Source of the DNA: Chryseobacterium defluvii | GTDB taxonomy: Bacteria > Bacteroidota > Bacteroidia > Flavobacteriales > Weeksellaceae | NCBI RefSeq assembly: GCF_003634775.1 | Contig: NZ_RBXB01000001.1 | Coordinates: forward strand, 62,001 to 126,000 | Direction of reading: 5' to 3' | Length of the DNA stretch: 64,000 bases | Part shown: one piece after another, positions 32,901 to 41,866 of the stretch | Position numbering within the stretch: the first letter of the stretch is position 1 | Layout: each line of letters starts with the position of its first letter | Program-made: the position numbers and the translations under genes | Notes under the pieces: generated by a model | The model's input: only the letters and a program-made list of their open reading frames with translations | Database searches by the model: none | Told to the model about the DNA's origin: nothing

Positions 32901-35714
32901 GTGTTTTACGATCATCAGCAGATAGAAAAAAAGTGGCAGAAATACTGGGAAGAAAATCAGACGTATAAAACTTCCAATAACACAGATAAACCCAAATTTT
33001 ATGTTCTCGATATGTTTCCGTATCCTTCAGGAGCCGGGCTTCACGTTGGGCATCCGCTGGGATATATTGCATCAGATATTTATGCGAGATATAAAAGACA
33101 TCAGGGGTTTAATGTATTGCACCCGATAGGTTACGATAGCTTTGGTCTTCCTGCTGAACAGTATGCCATACAAACGGGGCAACATCCTGCTATTACTACT
33201 GAGCAAAACATTACAAGATACGAAGAGCAGTTAAGAAAAATTGGTTTCTCATTCGACTGGAGCAGAGAGGTGAGAACTTCAGATGCTTCCTATTATAAAT
33301 GGACACAATGGATTTTCATTCAGTTGTTCCATTCCTGGTACAATAAAAATACAGATAAGGCAGAATCTATAGAAACCCTGATTCAACATTTTGAAGACAA
33401 AGGAACCGAAGGCATCAATGCCAATCAAAACGATGAATTAAATTTCACCGCAGAAGAATGGAACAACGCTTCTGATATAGATAAGGAAGATATCTTATTG
33501 AATTATCGTTTAGCCTACAGAGCGGAAACCACTGTAAACTGGTGCCCTGCTTTAGGAACAGTATTAGCAAACGATGAGGTAAAAGACGGAAAATCGGAGA
33601 GAGGAGGATTTCCTGTGTATCAAAAGAAAATGATGCAGTGGAGTATGAGAATCTCTGCGTATTCAGAAAGATTATTACAAGGCCTTACAACATTAGACTG
33701 GCCACAGCCATTGAAAGATTCCCAGGAATATTGGATCGGGAAATCCCAGGGAGCACAGGTAACATTCCATGTTGAGAATCATGATGAGATCATTGAAGTA
33801 TTCACGACAAGACCTGATACAATCTTCGGTGCTACATTTATGGTATTGGCTCCGGAAAACCCTTTAGTGGATACCATCACTACCGAAGCTCAAAAAGCAG
33901 AAGTGGACAATTATATTGAAGAGACTTCCAAGAAAACGGAAAGAGACCGTTTGGCAGATGTGAAAACCGTTTCAGGTGCTTTCACCGGAAGTTATGCAAT
34001 TAATCCGTTCAGTAATGAAAAAATGCCGATTTATATTTCAGATTACGTATTGATGGGGTATGGAACAGGAGCAGTAATGGCTGTTCCTGCTCATGATGAA
34101 CGTGATCACAGATTTGCCAAGAAATTCGGATTGGAAATTAAAAAAGTAGTTGAAACTGATGAAGATGTTCAGGAAAAGTCATTTGATTCCAAAACCAGTG
34201 TTTGTATCAACTCGGATTTCCTGGATGGATTAAATTACGAAGATGCAAAAGCAAAAATCATTCAGGAAATCATCAACAGAGGAATTGGTTTCGGAACGGT
34301 GAATTATAAGCAAAGAGATGCGATCTTCTCAAGACAGCGTTATTGGGGAGAACCGGTTCCTATATATTATAAGGATGGTATGGCTTATACATTACCAGTT
34401 TCAGCTCTGCCGTTAGAACTTCCGGAAGTTGAAAAATATTTGCCGACTGAAGAAGGAGATCCGCCATTAGGAAATGCAAAAACTTTTGCATGGGATGAAG
34501 CCAACCAAAAAGTAGTGTCTACAGATTTAATTGATGAGCAAACGGTTTTCCCGCTAGAATTGTCTACTATGCCAGGTTGGGCAGGAAGCTCATGGTACTT
34601 CCTTAGGTATATGGATCCCCAGAATGACGGGGAATTCTGTGCAAAAGGTCTTTCAGATTATTGGGGACAGGTAGATTTATACATCGGTGGTAGCGAACAC
34701 GCAACTGGGCACTTATTGTATTCCCGTTTCTGGAATATGTTCTTAAAGGACAGAGGTTGGATCAATCATAATGAACCTTTCCAGAAATTGATCAACCAGG
34801 GGATGATCTTAGGAATGAGTGCATTTGTTTATAGAATTGATGGTACTAATCAATATGTATCTAAAAATTTAGCAAAAGATTATCAAACCCAGCAGATCCA
34901 CGTTGATGTATCCTTATTAAAAGGAACGTCGGATGAATTAGACACTGAAGCTTTCAAACAATGGAGACCGGACTACGCAGATGCCGAATTCATTTTGGAA
35001 GATGGGAAATACATCACAGGCCGTGAAGTAGAGAAAATGTCCAAGTCAAAGTACAACGTAGTAAATCCTGATGACATCTGCGAAGAATACGGTGCAGACG
35101 GATTGAGATTGTATGAAATGTTCCTGGGCCCATTAGAACAATCCAAGCCGTGGAATACACAAGGATTAAGTGGGGTGTATGGCTTCCTTAAAAAATTCTG
35201 GAACTTATATTTCAACGGAGATGTTTTTGAAGTATCTGATGAGGAGCCTACGAAAGAAGAATACAAAGTGCTGCATACCTTAATAAAGAAGGTGGTTTCG
35301 GATATTGACAACTTCTCTTTCAATACCTCAGTTTCTTCATTTATGATCGCTGTGAATGAATTGCAAAAAATAAAATGCAACAAACGCAATATTTTAGAAC
35401 CTTTAGCCGTTATCATCTCTCCTTATGCTCCACACATCTGTGAAGAGCTTTGGAATCTGCTAGGTCACAACACCTCTATTGAATTTGAGAAATTCCCGGT
35501 ATTGAATGAAGCTTACCTGGTAGAAGATGAAATTGAGTATCCGGTAAGTGTAAATGGTAAGACAAAATTCAAATTATCGCTTTCCGCTCAATTATCACCT
35601 AAAGAAGTTGAAGATTTAGTGCTAAGTGATGAAAAAATGCAACAGATTTTAGAGGGTAAAACCCCTAAAAAAATCATTGTCGTTCCTAAAAGAATTGTGA
35701 ATATTGTAATTTAA
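32901..35714 (+). CDS. leuS: Leucyl-tRNA synthetase, GTG start
   Basis: A 937-residue class I synthetase that charges tRNA-Leu. The HIGH motif is in PYPSGAGLHVGHPLGY near residue 42, the CP1 editing domain follows (TTRPDTIFGATFMVLAPENP near 310), and KMSKS appears in VEKMSKSKYNVV near 715. An insertion in the catalytic region (DKAESIETLIQHFEDKGTEG) is common in the phylum and explains the length. GTG at 32901 is the only sensible start: it gives FYDHQQIEKKWQKYW, the usual first helix. A TATTTTTG box lies at 32838-32845. Confidence 0.97.
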   Translation: MFYDHQQIEKKWQKYWEENQTYKTSNNTDKPKFYVLDMFPYPSGAGLHVGHPLGYIASDIYARYKRHQGFNVLHPIGYDSFGLPAEQYAIQTGQHPAITTEQNITRYEEQLRKIGFSFDWSREVRTSDASYYKWTQWIFIQLFHSWYNKNTDKAESIETLIQHFEDKGTEGINANQNDELNFTAEEWNNASDIDKEDILLNYRLAYRAETTVNWCPALGTVLANDEVKDGKSERGGFPVYQKKMMQWSMRISAYSERLLQGLTTLDWPQPLKDSQEYWIGKSQGAQVTFHVENHDEIIEVFTTRPDTIFGATFMVLAPENPLVDTITTEAQKAEVDNYIEETSKKTERDRLADVKTVSGAFTGSYAINPFSNEKMPIYISDYVLMGYGTGAVMAVPAHDERDHRFAKKFGLEIKKVVETDEDVQEKSFDSKTSVCINSDFLDGLNYEDAKAKIIQEIINRGIGFGTVNYKQRDAIFSRQRYWGEPVPIYYKDGMAYTLPVSALPLELPEVEKYLPTEEGDPPLGNAKTFAWDEANQKVVSTDLIDEQTVFPLELSTMPGWAGSSWYFLRYMDPQNDGEFCAKGLSDYWGQVDLYIGGSEHATGHLLYSRFWNMFLKDRGWINHNEPFQKLINQGMILGMSAFVYRIDGTNQYVSKNLAKDYQTQQIHVDVSLLKGTSDELDTEAFKQWRPDYADAEFILEDGKYITGREVEKMSKSKYNVVNPDDICEEYGADGLRLYEMFLGPLEQSKPWNTQGLSGVYGFLKKFWNLYFNGDVFEVSDEEPTKEEYKVLHTLIKKVVSDIDNFSFNTSVSSFMIAVNELQKIKCNKRNILEPLAVIISPYAPHICEELWNLLGHNTSIEFEKFPVLNEAYLVEDEIEYPVSVNGKTKFKLSLSAQLSPKEVEDLVLSDEKMQQILEGKTPKKIIVVPKRIVNIVI

Positions 35715-35955
35715 AAAAAAATTAACATTGGTAAATTAAAAAAAATGATGGCTGAATATTTTTAAATTTTTAACGTATTTTTGAAATTTAGTGAATATTG
35801 CCAAAAAAAGAGAAAATAATTGAAATATCGGAATTGTATTAAAAATTCTTTGTCAAAAAAAACTAAAATGTTTATTTCAGACTCTTGCATTTTAATTAAT
35901 TTTGCCTTTAATTTACACCTCGTAAAAAATTTAAAACAATATAATTTAGTTAAAT

Positions 35956-36822
35956 ATGGAAATGAATGTTTCAAAAAATGATGAGCAAGTAGTTGCTAGA
36001 AAGCAAGGAGGGTTAAACCCGGGATTAATTATTCCTATTTTATTAGTAATAGGGGTATGTATTTATCTATTTGTGTTAGGTAACCCTGGAAACTTTAAAG
36101 CAGATCCAAGGACAGCTAGCGCTGCTTCAGTTGCATTTGCAGATTTGGAGTCTAAAGAACTTCACCCGGAATCTTTCATGGGAATCGTATACATGGGAGG
36201 ACCAATCGTACCAATCTTGATTACTTTTATGATTACGGTAATCGTTTTCTCTTTCGAGCGTTTCTTCGTTCTTAGAAAAGCTTCAGGATCTGGAAATCTT
36301 GATAACTTCGTATTAAAAATCAGAAGCCTTCTAAACCAGAACAAAGTGGATGAAGCTTTAGAAGAGTGCGACAGACAACAAGGTTCAGTAGGTAACGTAG
36401 TAAAAGAAGGTCTTACAACGTACAAAGCTTTAGCTAGTGACACTACTTTAAATAAAGAACAAAAAATGGTAGCTCTTAACAAAGCTATTGAAGAAGCTAC
36501 TACTCTTGAAATGCCAATGTTAGAAAAGAACATGATGATTCTTTCTACTCTGGGTACAGTAGCTACATTAGTTGCACTATTAGGAACGGTAATCGGGATG
36601 ATCAAAGCATTCTTCGCATTAGGTTCTGGAGGTGGTACTCCGGATGCTGCAGCTCTATCAATCGGTATCTCTGAAGCCTTGATCAACACAGCTTTAGGTA
36701 TTGGTACTTCAGCGATCGCTATTATCCTATATAACTTCTTTACTTCTAAAATTGACGGATTAACTTATAAGATCGATGAGATCGCAATGAGCATCCAGCA
36801 GTCTTTTGCAGAATTCCACTAA
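35956..36822 (+). CDS. exbB: ExbB/TolQ-type proton channel
   Basis: A 288-residue inner-membrane protein: a first helix at about 22-40, a long loop with a second helix near 75-97, and the paired channel helices in the C-terminal third (ILSTLGTVATLVALLGTVIGMIKAF and a Gly/Ala/Ile-rich last span). GTVIGMIKAF is the family's core motif. It forms the proton channel that drives ExbD and TonB. First gene of the exbB-exbD-exbD-tonB cluster. The 241-bp gap upstream carries a TAATTTTG box at 35897-35904 but no matching TTG. Confidence 0.93.
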   Translation: MEMNVSKNDEQVVARKQGGLNPGLIIPILLVIGVCIYLFVLGNPGNFKADPRTASAASVAFADLESKELHPESFMGIVYMGGPIVPILITFMITVIVFSFERFFVLRKASGSGNLDNFVLKIRSLLNQNKVDEALEECDRQQGSVGNVVKEGLTTYKALASDTTLNKEQKMVALNKAIEEATTLEMPMLEKNMMILSTLGTVATLVALLGTVIGMIKAFFALGSGGGTPDAAALSIGISEALINTALGIGTSAIAIILYNFFTSKIDGLTYKIDEIAMSIQQSFAEFH

Positions 36823-36889
36823 GAAATCATTTTCTAGCAAGGAATTTGCATGATAAAAAAGAAGTTTAATTTAAAATTTTACAATTAAT

Positions 36890-37495
36890 ATGGCGAGAGT
36901 CAAACCAAAAAGACATGGAGTAGTAACGGATATGACGGCAATGTGTGACGTTGCCTTCCTACTACTTACGTTCTTTATCTTGACCACTCAGTTCAAAAAA
37001 CCTGATGTGGAACAAATAAAACCGCCATCTTCAATATCCGAAAAAATATTGCCGGACGCTAGCTTAATGTCGGTAAATGTAACTCCCGGAGGTAAATTCT
37101 ACTTCCAACCTGTAGAAAACGGAACTGAAAGAATTCAGTTATTGGAAAACATGGGGCAAAAATATGGAGTTAGCTTTACTGATGCCGAAAAAGTAGCATT
37201 TACAAAAGTTCAGGCAATTGGCGTTCCAATGACTCAGTTAAAAAGTTATTTGGATTTGCCAGAAGATGAGCAAAAAGCATTTAAAGGAGCTCCTGGGGTT
37301 CCTATGGACAGTACAAATAAACAATTGGTAGATTGGATTCAGCAGAGTTTAGCCATAAACCCTGACTATAAACTAGCTATTAAAGGTGACGTGAATACGG
37401 AATATCCAAAAGTTAAAAGTTTATTTGAAGGTTTAAGAGATATCGATTTTCTTAAATTTTGGTTGATCACATCACAAGAAGGTAAAACTGAATAA
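36890..37495 (+). CDS. exbD: ExbD/TolR protein, first copy
   Basis: A 201-residue ExbD with one transmembrane helix (AFLLLTFFILTTQF, about residues 21-38). The conserved Asp is in TDMTAMCDVAFLLLTFF. The periplasmic region is longer than in the second copy and carries an insertion (roughly residues 70-130), ending KSLFEGLRDIDFLKFWLITSQ. It differs clearly from the second copy, so the two exbD proteins probably occupy different positions in the motor. Gap to exbB 67 bp, to the second exbD 9 bp. Confidence 0.92.
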   Translation: MARVKPKRHGVVTDMTAMCDVAFLLLTFFILTTQFKKPDVEQIKPPSSISEKILPDASLMSVNVTPGGKFYFQPVENGTERIQLLENMGQKYGVSFTDAEKVAFTKVQAIGVPMTQLKSYLDLPEDEQKAFKGAPGVPMDSTNKQLVDWIQQSLAINPDYKLAIKGDVNTEYPKVKSLFEGLRDIDFLKFWLITSQEGKTE

Positions 37496-37504
37496 TTATT
37501 AGAA

Positions 37505-38059
37505 ATGGCAGAAGTACAAGTAAAAGAGGATGGCGGGAAAGGCGGCAAGGTCCGTTCGAAAAAGCAGAATACCCGCGTAGACATGACTCCGATGGTGGAC
37601 TTAGGGTTTCTATTGATTACCTTCTTTATGTTCACCACTACATTTAGTAAACCAAACGTTATGGATCTGGGGCTTCCGGCAAAACCGAAAGAAAACCAGA
37701 AACCACCAGATACGGAAATTAAACTTTCTAACTCTATTTCTTTATTATTAGGAAGAGATAATAAAATATTCTGGCATCAGCAAGATAATACGACGCTGAC
37801 AGATCAGAATCTTAATGAAACTACTTTCGACAGAGAAGGAATTAGAAAAGTAATTGAGGATGCAAAAAACAGAGCAGCTGATAAAACTAAGTTCACTGTG
37901 ATTATCAAGCCAACTGATGATGCTGTATATAAAAACTTTGTTGATATTCTTGACGAGATGGCCATTACCAAAAGCGAGCAGTATGGGGTAACCGATGTGA
38001 AGCCTTGGGAAAAAGCTATTTATGAAAAGAAAGTTGGACCAGCTCCGGCAACAAAGTAA
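37505..38059 (+). CDS. exbD: ExbD/TolR protein, second copy
   Basis: A 184-residue ExbD: a basic N-terminus rich in Gly/Lys, VDMTPMVDLGFLLITFFMF as the membrane helix with the proton-relay Asp, and a periplasmic domain ending YGVTDVKPWEKAIYEKK. Very similar to the stand-alone exbD at 19079-19603. Works with ExbB and the first ExbD to energise TonB. Located 9 bp after the first exbD and 23 bp before tonB. Confidence 0.93.
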   Translation: MAEVQVKEDGGKGGKVRSKKQNTRVDMTPMVDLGFLLITFFMFTTTFSKPNVMDLGLPAKPKENQKPPDTEIKLSNSISLLLGRDNKIFWHQQDNTTLTDQNLNETTFDREGIRKVIEDAKNRAADKTKFTVIIKPTDDAVYKNFVDILDEMAITKSEQYGVTDVKPWEKAIYEKKVGPAPATK

Positions 38060-38082
38060 TTTAACCATAAATATTAAAAGAT

Positions 38083-38922
38083 ATGGCAAATGAAAATATA
38101 TACAATGATAATCTTACTTTAGATGAAATTGTATTTGAACATAGAAATAAGGAGTATGGTGCCTACGATTTAAGAAGCAGCTATCCAAGATTGCTTACTA
38201 GATCTTTCCTTATCGGTACAGCTTTTTTCGTTCTTGCAGTGGCTACACCATTCATCGTAATGAAGATCAAGCAGATGAATGCAAAAGAAGAAACCAAAGT
38301 TGAAGCGAACTTAGTAGATGTACTACAGGAAGATAAAATTATAGAACAACCGGAAGAAGCACCACCTCCACCACCTCCACCACCAAAAGAGGAGGAGAAA
38401 ATCGAGGTGATTCAGAACGTGGTTCCTGAACCTAAAGTAGCTCCTAAAGTGGAAACTCCACCGCCACCGATTTCAAAGCAGCTGGAAACAACAACTGGTT
38501 TGCAGAATCAGGAAGGAGTGAAAGCTCCGGCTTATACGCCGCCACCGCCGCCACCTTCTACAGGTAATAAGGCATCAACAGCTGAAGTTAAGCCACAGAT
38601 AAGTGATACCCAGATTTATGATAAGGTAGAACAAACTGCTGAATTCCCTGGAGGGATTAATTCCTTTAGAAGTAAGGTACAAGACAACTTTGATAGTTCA
38701 GCGATGAATGGTGATGAAGGTGTTGTAAAAGGTGAGGTTACTTTTGTAGTAGAGAGAGACGGAAGTATTACTGACGTTAAGGCTACGGGCTCAAATTCAG
38801 ACTTTACGGCTGAAGCTATAAGAACTGTTAAATCTATCAGAAACAAATGGAGTCCAGCTAAAATTAATGGACAGGCTGTACGTTCCAGATTTAGATTACC
38901 TTTAGTAATGAATTTTGAATAA
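38083..38922 (+). CDS. tonB: TonB energy transducer
   Basis: A 279-residue TonB. A cytosolic N-terminus (LDEIVFEHRNKEYGAYDLRS) typical of Bacteroidetes TonB, a transmembrane helix at about 45-66, a periplasmic Pro-rich spacer with two polyproline blocks (residues 88-97 and about 148-155) and Glu/Lys-Pro repeats, then a C-terminal TonB domain (FPGGINSFRSKVQDNF to the end) with GEVTFVVERDGSI. It conveys proton-motive energy to outer-membrane TonB-dependent receptors. Ends at a strong terminator. Confidence 0.95.
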   Translation: MANENIYNDNLTLDEIVFEHRNKEYGAYDLRSSYPRLLTRSFLIGTAFFVLAVATPFIVMKIKQMNAKEETKVEANLVDVLQEDKIIEQPEEAPPPPPPPPKEEEKIEVIQNVVPEPKVAPKVETPPPPISKQLETTTGLQNQEGVKAPAYTPPPPPPSTGNKASTAEVKPQISDTQIYDKVEQTAEFPGGINSFRSKVQDNFDSSAMNGDEGVVKGEVTFVVERDGSITDVKATGSNSDFTAEAIRTVKSIRNKWSPAKINGQAVRSRFRLPLVMNFE

Positions 38923-38942
38923 TAATTATTATAAATTCAATT

Positions 38943-38979
38943 AAAAAAGAGAAGCATATGCTTCTCTTTTTATTTTTTT
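38943..38979 (+). terminator. Terminator after tonB
   Basis: Palindromic stem aaaaagagaagcat/atgcttctcttttt with an extended T-run, 21 bp beyond the tonB stop. Confidence 0.85.
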
Positions 38980-38994
38980 TGGTATTTTTGTTAC

Positions 38995-39192
38995 ATGATG
39001 TTCAATTGGTTATCATTAGTTACCGGATTTTTTTATATTATCCTGGGTATTGTTGTCATTACCTATAAATTCTTTTTCATAGTTCTGGAGCCTGCAGTTG
39101 CCTATCCATTAGGAATTGTACTGATTATTTATGGCGTTTTCAGAATTTTCAGGGCAATATCCAAATTAAAAAATACAAAAAATGAAGAGTAA
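38995..39192 (+). CDS. Small two-helix membrane protein
   Basis: A 65-residue protein with two hydrophobic helices (about residues 4-26 and 33-52) and a basic, soluble tail. The frame opens with two adjacent ATG codons (38995, 38998). The stop overlaps the start of the PstS-like lipoprotein gene by 11 nt, so the two are coupled, although the first lies just after a terminator and probably has its own promoter or is reached by read-through. No family recognised; could help assemble the Ton complex. Confidence 0.68.
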   Translation: MMFNWLSLVTGFFYIILGIVVITYKFFFIVLEPAVAYPLGIVLIIYGVFRIFRAISKLKNTKNEE

Positions 39193-40048
39193 ACTATTAT
39201 TGCTTTCTTTTATATGTATGCTGATAGGGTGTAAAAAGAAAGACGAGAATATTCCTACCTATAGCAAAGGAAACCTTACTATTCTTACGGATGAATCCTT
39301 CAAAAGTGTCACTCAGGCTTTAACGGAAGGGTATATGATCAATTATCCGGATACCCATATTAAAGTCGAAACTAAAAAAGAAGATCTTGGTTTTTTGGAT
39401 TTATTAAATAATAAGGCCAAACTTATTGTAATGTCCAGATCTTTATCCAAAGATGAGATTAAGGCTTATGAGGAAAAAGTTGACCTGAAATATATGCCGG
39501 CCAGATTTGCTGCGGATGCTGTTGTTTTTGTAGTCCCAAAAAATTCTTCAAAAACAAAAATTACAATGGATGAAATCAAGAACGGATTAACCTCCGAAGA
39601 CAAAAATTTCATTTTTGATGGAACCAATTCCAGCAATTTAAATTTTGTAGCTGAAAAGCTTCAGAGACAACCCAGAGATTTAAAATTTTCCATTATTTCA
39701 GGAAACCAAAATATCATAGAGCAGCTTGATCAGTATCCCGATAAAATTGGAGTTATCGGATTAAATACTTTTAGCAGGCCTTATGATAAAACTTCTGAGA
39801 AATTAAGAGAGTTGGTAAAAATATTACCTGTTGAAGATAGCGGTAAAGAGTATTATCCGGATGCTGACGGATTGCGTGAAATGAAATACCCTTTTACCAG
39901 GGTTCTATATTTCTTAACCAGTGAAGGAAACTTCAGCATAGCCAATGGTTTTATCCGTTATTCATGTACTCAGTTAGGACAAATGATAGTTCAAAAAGAA
40001 GGCTTACAGCCATATAATTTGTATAAAAGAGAAGTACAAATGCGTTAA
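39182..40048 (+). CDS. PstS-like periplasmic substrate-binding lipoprotein
   Basis: A 288-residue lipoprotein: signal peptide with lipobox (SFICMLIGC, Cys17), then a PBP-like domain of the phosphate-binding type: LTILTDESFKSVTQAL near residue 30, VMSRSLSKDEI near 83, and a VIGLNTFSR segment in the second lobe. The canonical phosphate-contact TGAG/SGT motifs are not obvious, so the ligand may not be phosphate. No PstC, PstA or PstB gene is near. It follows the Ton genes, and its 11-nt overlap with the small membrane protein suggests joint translation. Confidence 0.82.
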   Translation: MKSKLLLLSFICMLIGCKKKDENIPTYSKGNLTILTDESFKSVTQALTEGYMINYPDTHIKVETKKEDLGFLDLLNNKAKLIVMSRSLSKDEIKAYEEKVDLKYMPARFAADAVVFVVPKNSSKTKITMDEIKNGLTSEDKNFIFDGTNSSNLNFVAEKLQRQPRDLKFSIISGNQNIIEQLDQYPDKIGVIGLNTFSRPYDKTSEKLRELVKILPVEDSGKEYYPDADGLREMKYPFTRVLYFLTSEGNFSIANGFIRYSCTQLGQMIVQKEGLQPYNLYKREVQMR

Positions 40049-40081
40049 AAAAATATTAAATTAAACCTTTAACCAAAACAT

Positions 40082-40107
40082 ACACAATTTTGGTCTGAAA
40101 ATTGTGT
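40082..40107. repeat. Inverted repeat before the TPR gene
   Basis: Perfect 10-bp arms acacaatttt/aaaattgtgt around a 6-nt loop, between the PstS-like and TPR genes. It could act as a weak terminator or attenuator, or as a binding site; no clear T-run follows. Confidence 0.55.
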
Positions 40108-40137
40108 GTAATTTATTCAGTTTTAGAAAAATATAAA

Positions 40138-41784
40138 ATGAAAGATATAATGATTATGAATGTAAAGAAGATTGCTTTTGGAGCGGCAGTGGTATTTTTT
40201 ACCAATTTTGCGGTTGCACAAACATTACAGGATGGGATCAACAGTGTTGATAGCGACAAGTTTGCGCAGGCAAAAAATAATTTCACACAAATGATTGCAA
40301 AAGAACCTACTGCAGAGAATTATTTTTATTTAGGAAATACATACTTAAGACAAGCAGAACCGGACTTTGCAGCTGCTACAGAGAATTTTAATAAAGGGCT
40401 TGGTGTGGACAGCAAAAGCTACCTTAATAAAATTGGATTAGCAGCAGTGAAATTAGGAAAAGGAGACAAGAGTGCTGTAGCGGAAATTCAAAAAATTGTT
40501 ACAGATTCTAAGGAAAAAGATGCTGAAGTTCTTTTCAGAGCTGCCGAAGCATTAACATTATTCGAAAAGAATAATGCACCCGATCTTGCGATTCAGTTTT
40601 TGAATAAAGCAGTTGAAAAGGCTCAGAAAAAAGGCGTACCTGCTAATTATTATTATACATTAGGTGACGCTTACAGATTGAAGAAACTTCCTGGTGACGC
40701 CATGACTGCTTATGAAAAAGCATTGCCAACTGCTAAGAACAAAGCTTCTGTGTTTACAAGAATGGGAACTTTATGGATGGCTGCTCAACAATGGAAACTT
40801 GCTAAAGAAAATATAGACAAGGCCATTAGTGCAGATGCTACTTATGCGCCGGCTTACAAAGCATTGGCCGCTTATGATATCAGATATCAGCAAAACGCTA
40901 AAGCGACTCAGGATTTGATCAACTATACAAAGTATGCGGATGAAGATCCATATACACAATTGGAAATTGCCAAATTATACTTCACGAACGAAGATTATGC
41001 AAATTCTAAGCAGGTATTAGATAAAATCTTTGATAAAATCAACGATCCTATTAAGTTCAAATTAAGAGCTTATCAGTTATATGCTGATGGAAAATATGCT
41101 GAAGCTAAACAAAGTATGGATACTTTCGTTTCCCAGGCGGATAAATCAAGAGTACAGCCTGCAGATCAGGGATTACAAGGTTTGATCGCTGCAGGATTAG
41201 CTAAAGATGAAAAAGATCCGGCTAAAAAATCTGCATTAACTTCTGAAGCGCAGCAAAAAATTGCTATTGCAAAAGCAGCGAAAGATGAAACGATGAAGTG
41301 GGATATGGAGCTAGCTAATATTGCAGGAGGAGCTACACAGGGTTCTGTAGACGCAGGACCAACGACTCCTGAAATTGAGGCATTGAAAAAGAAAGTGGCT
41401 GCAAATGCCCAGGATTCTGATTCTTTATTTAAGCTAGCTACTGCTTATCAGGATGCTAAGAACTGGAATGGTGCTATTTTAACATGGCAAAAAATGATTG
41501 CTCTACTTCCTGATTGGGCTCCTGCCTATTATAGCCAAGGATACTCTTATCAGCAGGCAGGTAATAATGATGCTGCAAAAATAGCTTATGAGAAATTCAT
41601 CAGTACTGTAAAACCTGCAGAGATTGAAGCGAATAAGCAAACTTTAGCTTATGCTTATTTTGCAGTGGCCTATATGAGCAAAGACTCTGATGTTGCAAAA
41701 GCAAAAGACTATGTTGCAAAATCTTTACAGTTGGATCCTGCTTATGAAGATGCGGTAAAACTGAATAAAGAAATCAATAAATAA
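40138..41784 (+). CDS. Exported TPR-repeat protein
   Basis: A 548-residue protein: a signal peptide (KKIAFGAAVVFFTNFAVAQ; the start could also be ATG 40150 or 40156), then many 34-residue tetratricopeptide helices (for example AENYFYLGNTYLRQ, YYYTLGDAYRLKKLPGDAM, SVFTRMGTLWMAAQQWKLA, DSLFKLATAYQDAKNWNGA, APAYYSQGYSYQQAGNNDA). Such scaffolds bind other envelope proteins in the periplasm. It follows the Ton and PstS-like genes and may be their partner. Residues about 365-435 are an Ala/Lys-rich break in the repeats. Confidence 0.88.
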   Translation: MKDIMIMNVKKIAFGAAVVFFTNFAVAQTLQDGINSVDSDKFAQAKNNFTQMIAKEPTAENYFYLGNTYLRQAEPDFAAATENFNKGLGVDSKSYLNKIGLAAVKLGKGDKSAVAEIQKIVTDSKEKDAEVLFRAAEALTLFEKNNAPDLAIQFLNKAVEKAQKKGVPANYYYTLGDAYRLKKLPGDAMTAYEKALPTAKNKASVFTRMGTLWMAAQQWKLAKENIDKAISADATYAPAYKALAAYDIRYQQNAKATQDLINYTKYADEDPYTQLEIAKLYFTNEDYANSKQVLDKIFDKINDPIKFKLRAYQLYADGKYAEAKQSMDTFVSQADKSRVQPADQGLQGLIAAGLAKDEKDPAKKSALTSEAQQKIAIAKAAKDETMKWDMELANIAGGATQGSVDAGPTTPEIEALKKKVAANAQDSDSLFKLATAYQDAKNWNGAILTWQKMIALLPDWAPAYYSQGYSYQQAGNNDAAKIAYEKFISTVKPAEIEANKQTLAYAYFAVAYMSKDSDVAKAKDYVAKSLQLDPAYEDAVKLNKEINK

Positions 41785-41808
41785 TTTATATTTTAAATTA
41801 TAGATAAT

Positions 41809-41845
41809 TAACTTCCCAATCATTAAGATTTGGGGAGTTTTTATT
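41809..41845 (+). terminator. Terminator after the TPR gene
   Basis: aacttcccaatc/gatttggggagtt imperfect stem with a T-run, 25 bp past the TPR stop. Confidence 0.7.
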
Positions 41846-41866
41846 TTAAGTCTTATATTTGAAAAT

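Noticed and set aside
36162..36689. 175-codon minus-strand frame opposite exbB
   Set aside because: Antisense shadow; lacks promoter, start context and any motif.
38995..39192. The 65-residue protein as an antisense or chance frame
   Set aside because: Kept as a gene: it has two clear hydrophobic helices and overlaps the next start by 11 nt, the pattern of a coupled operon.
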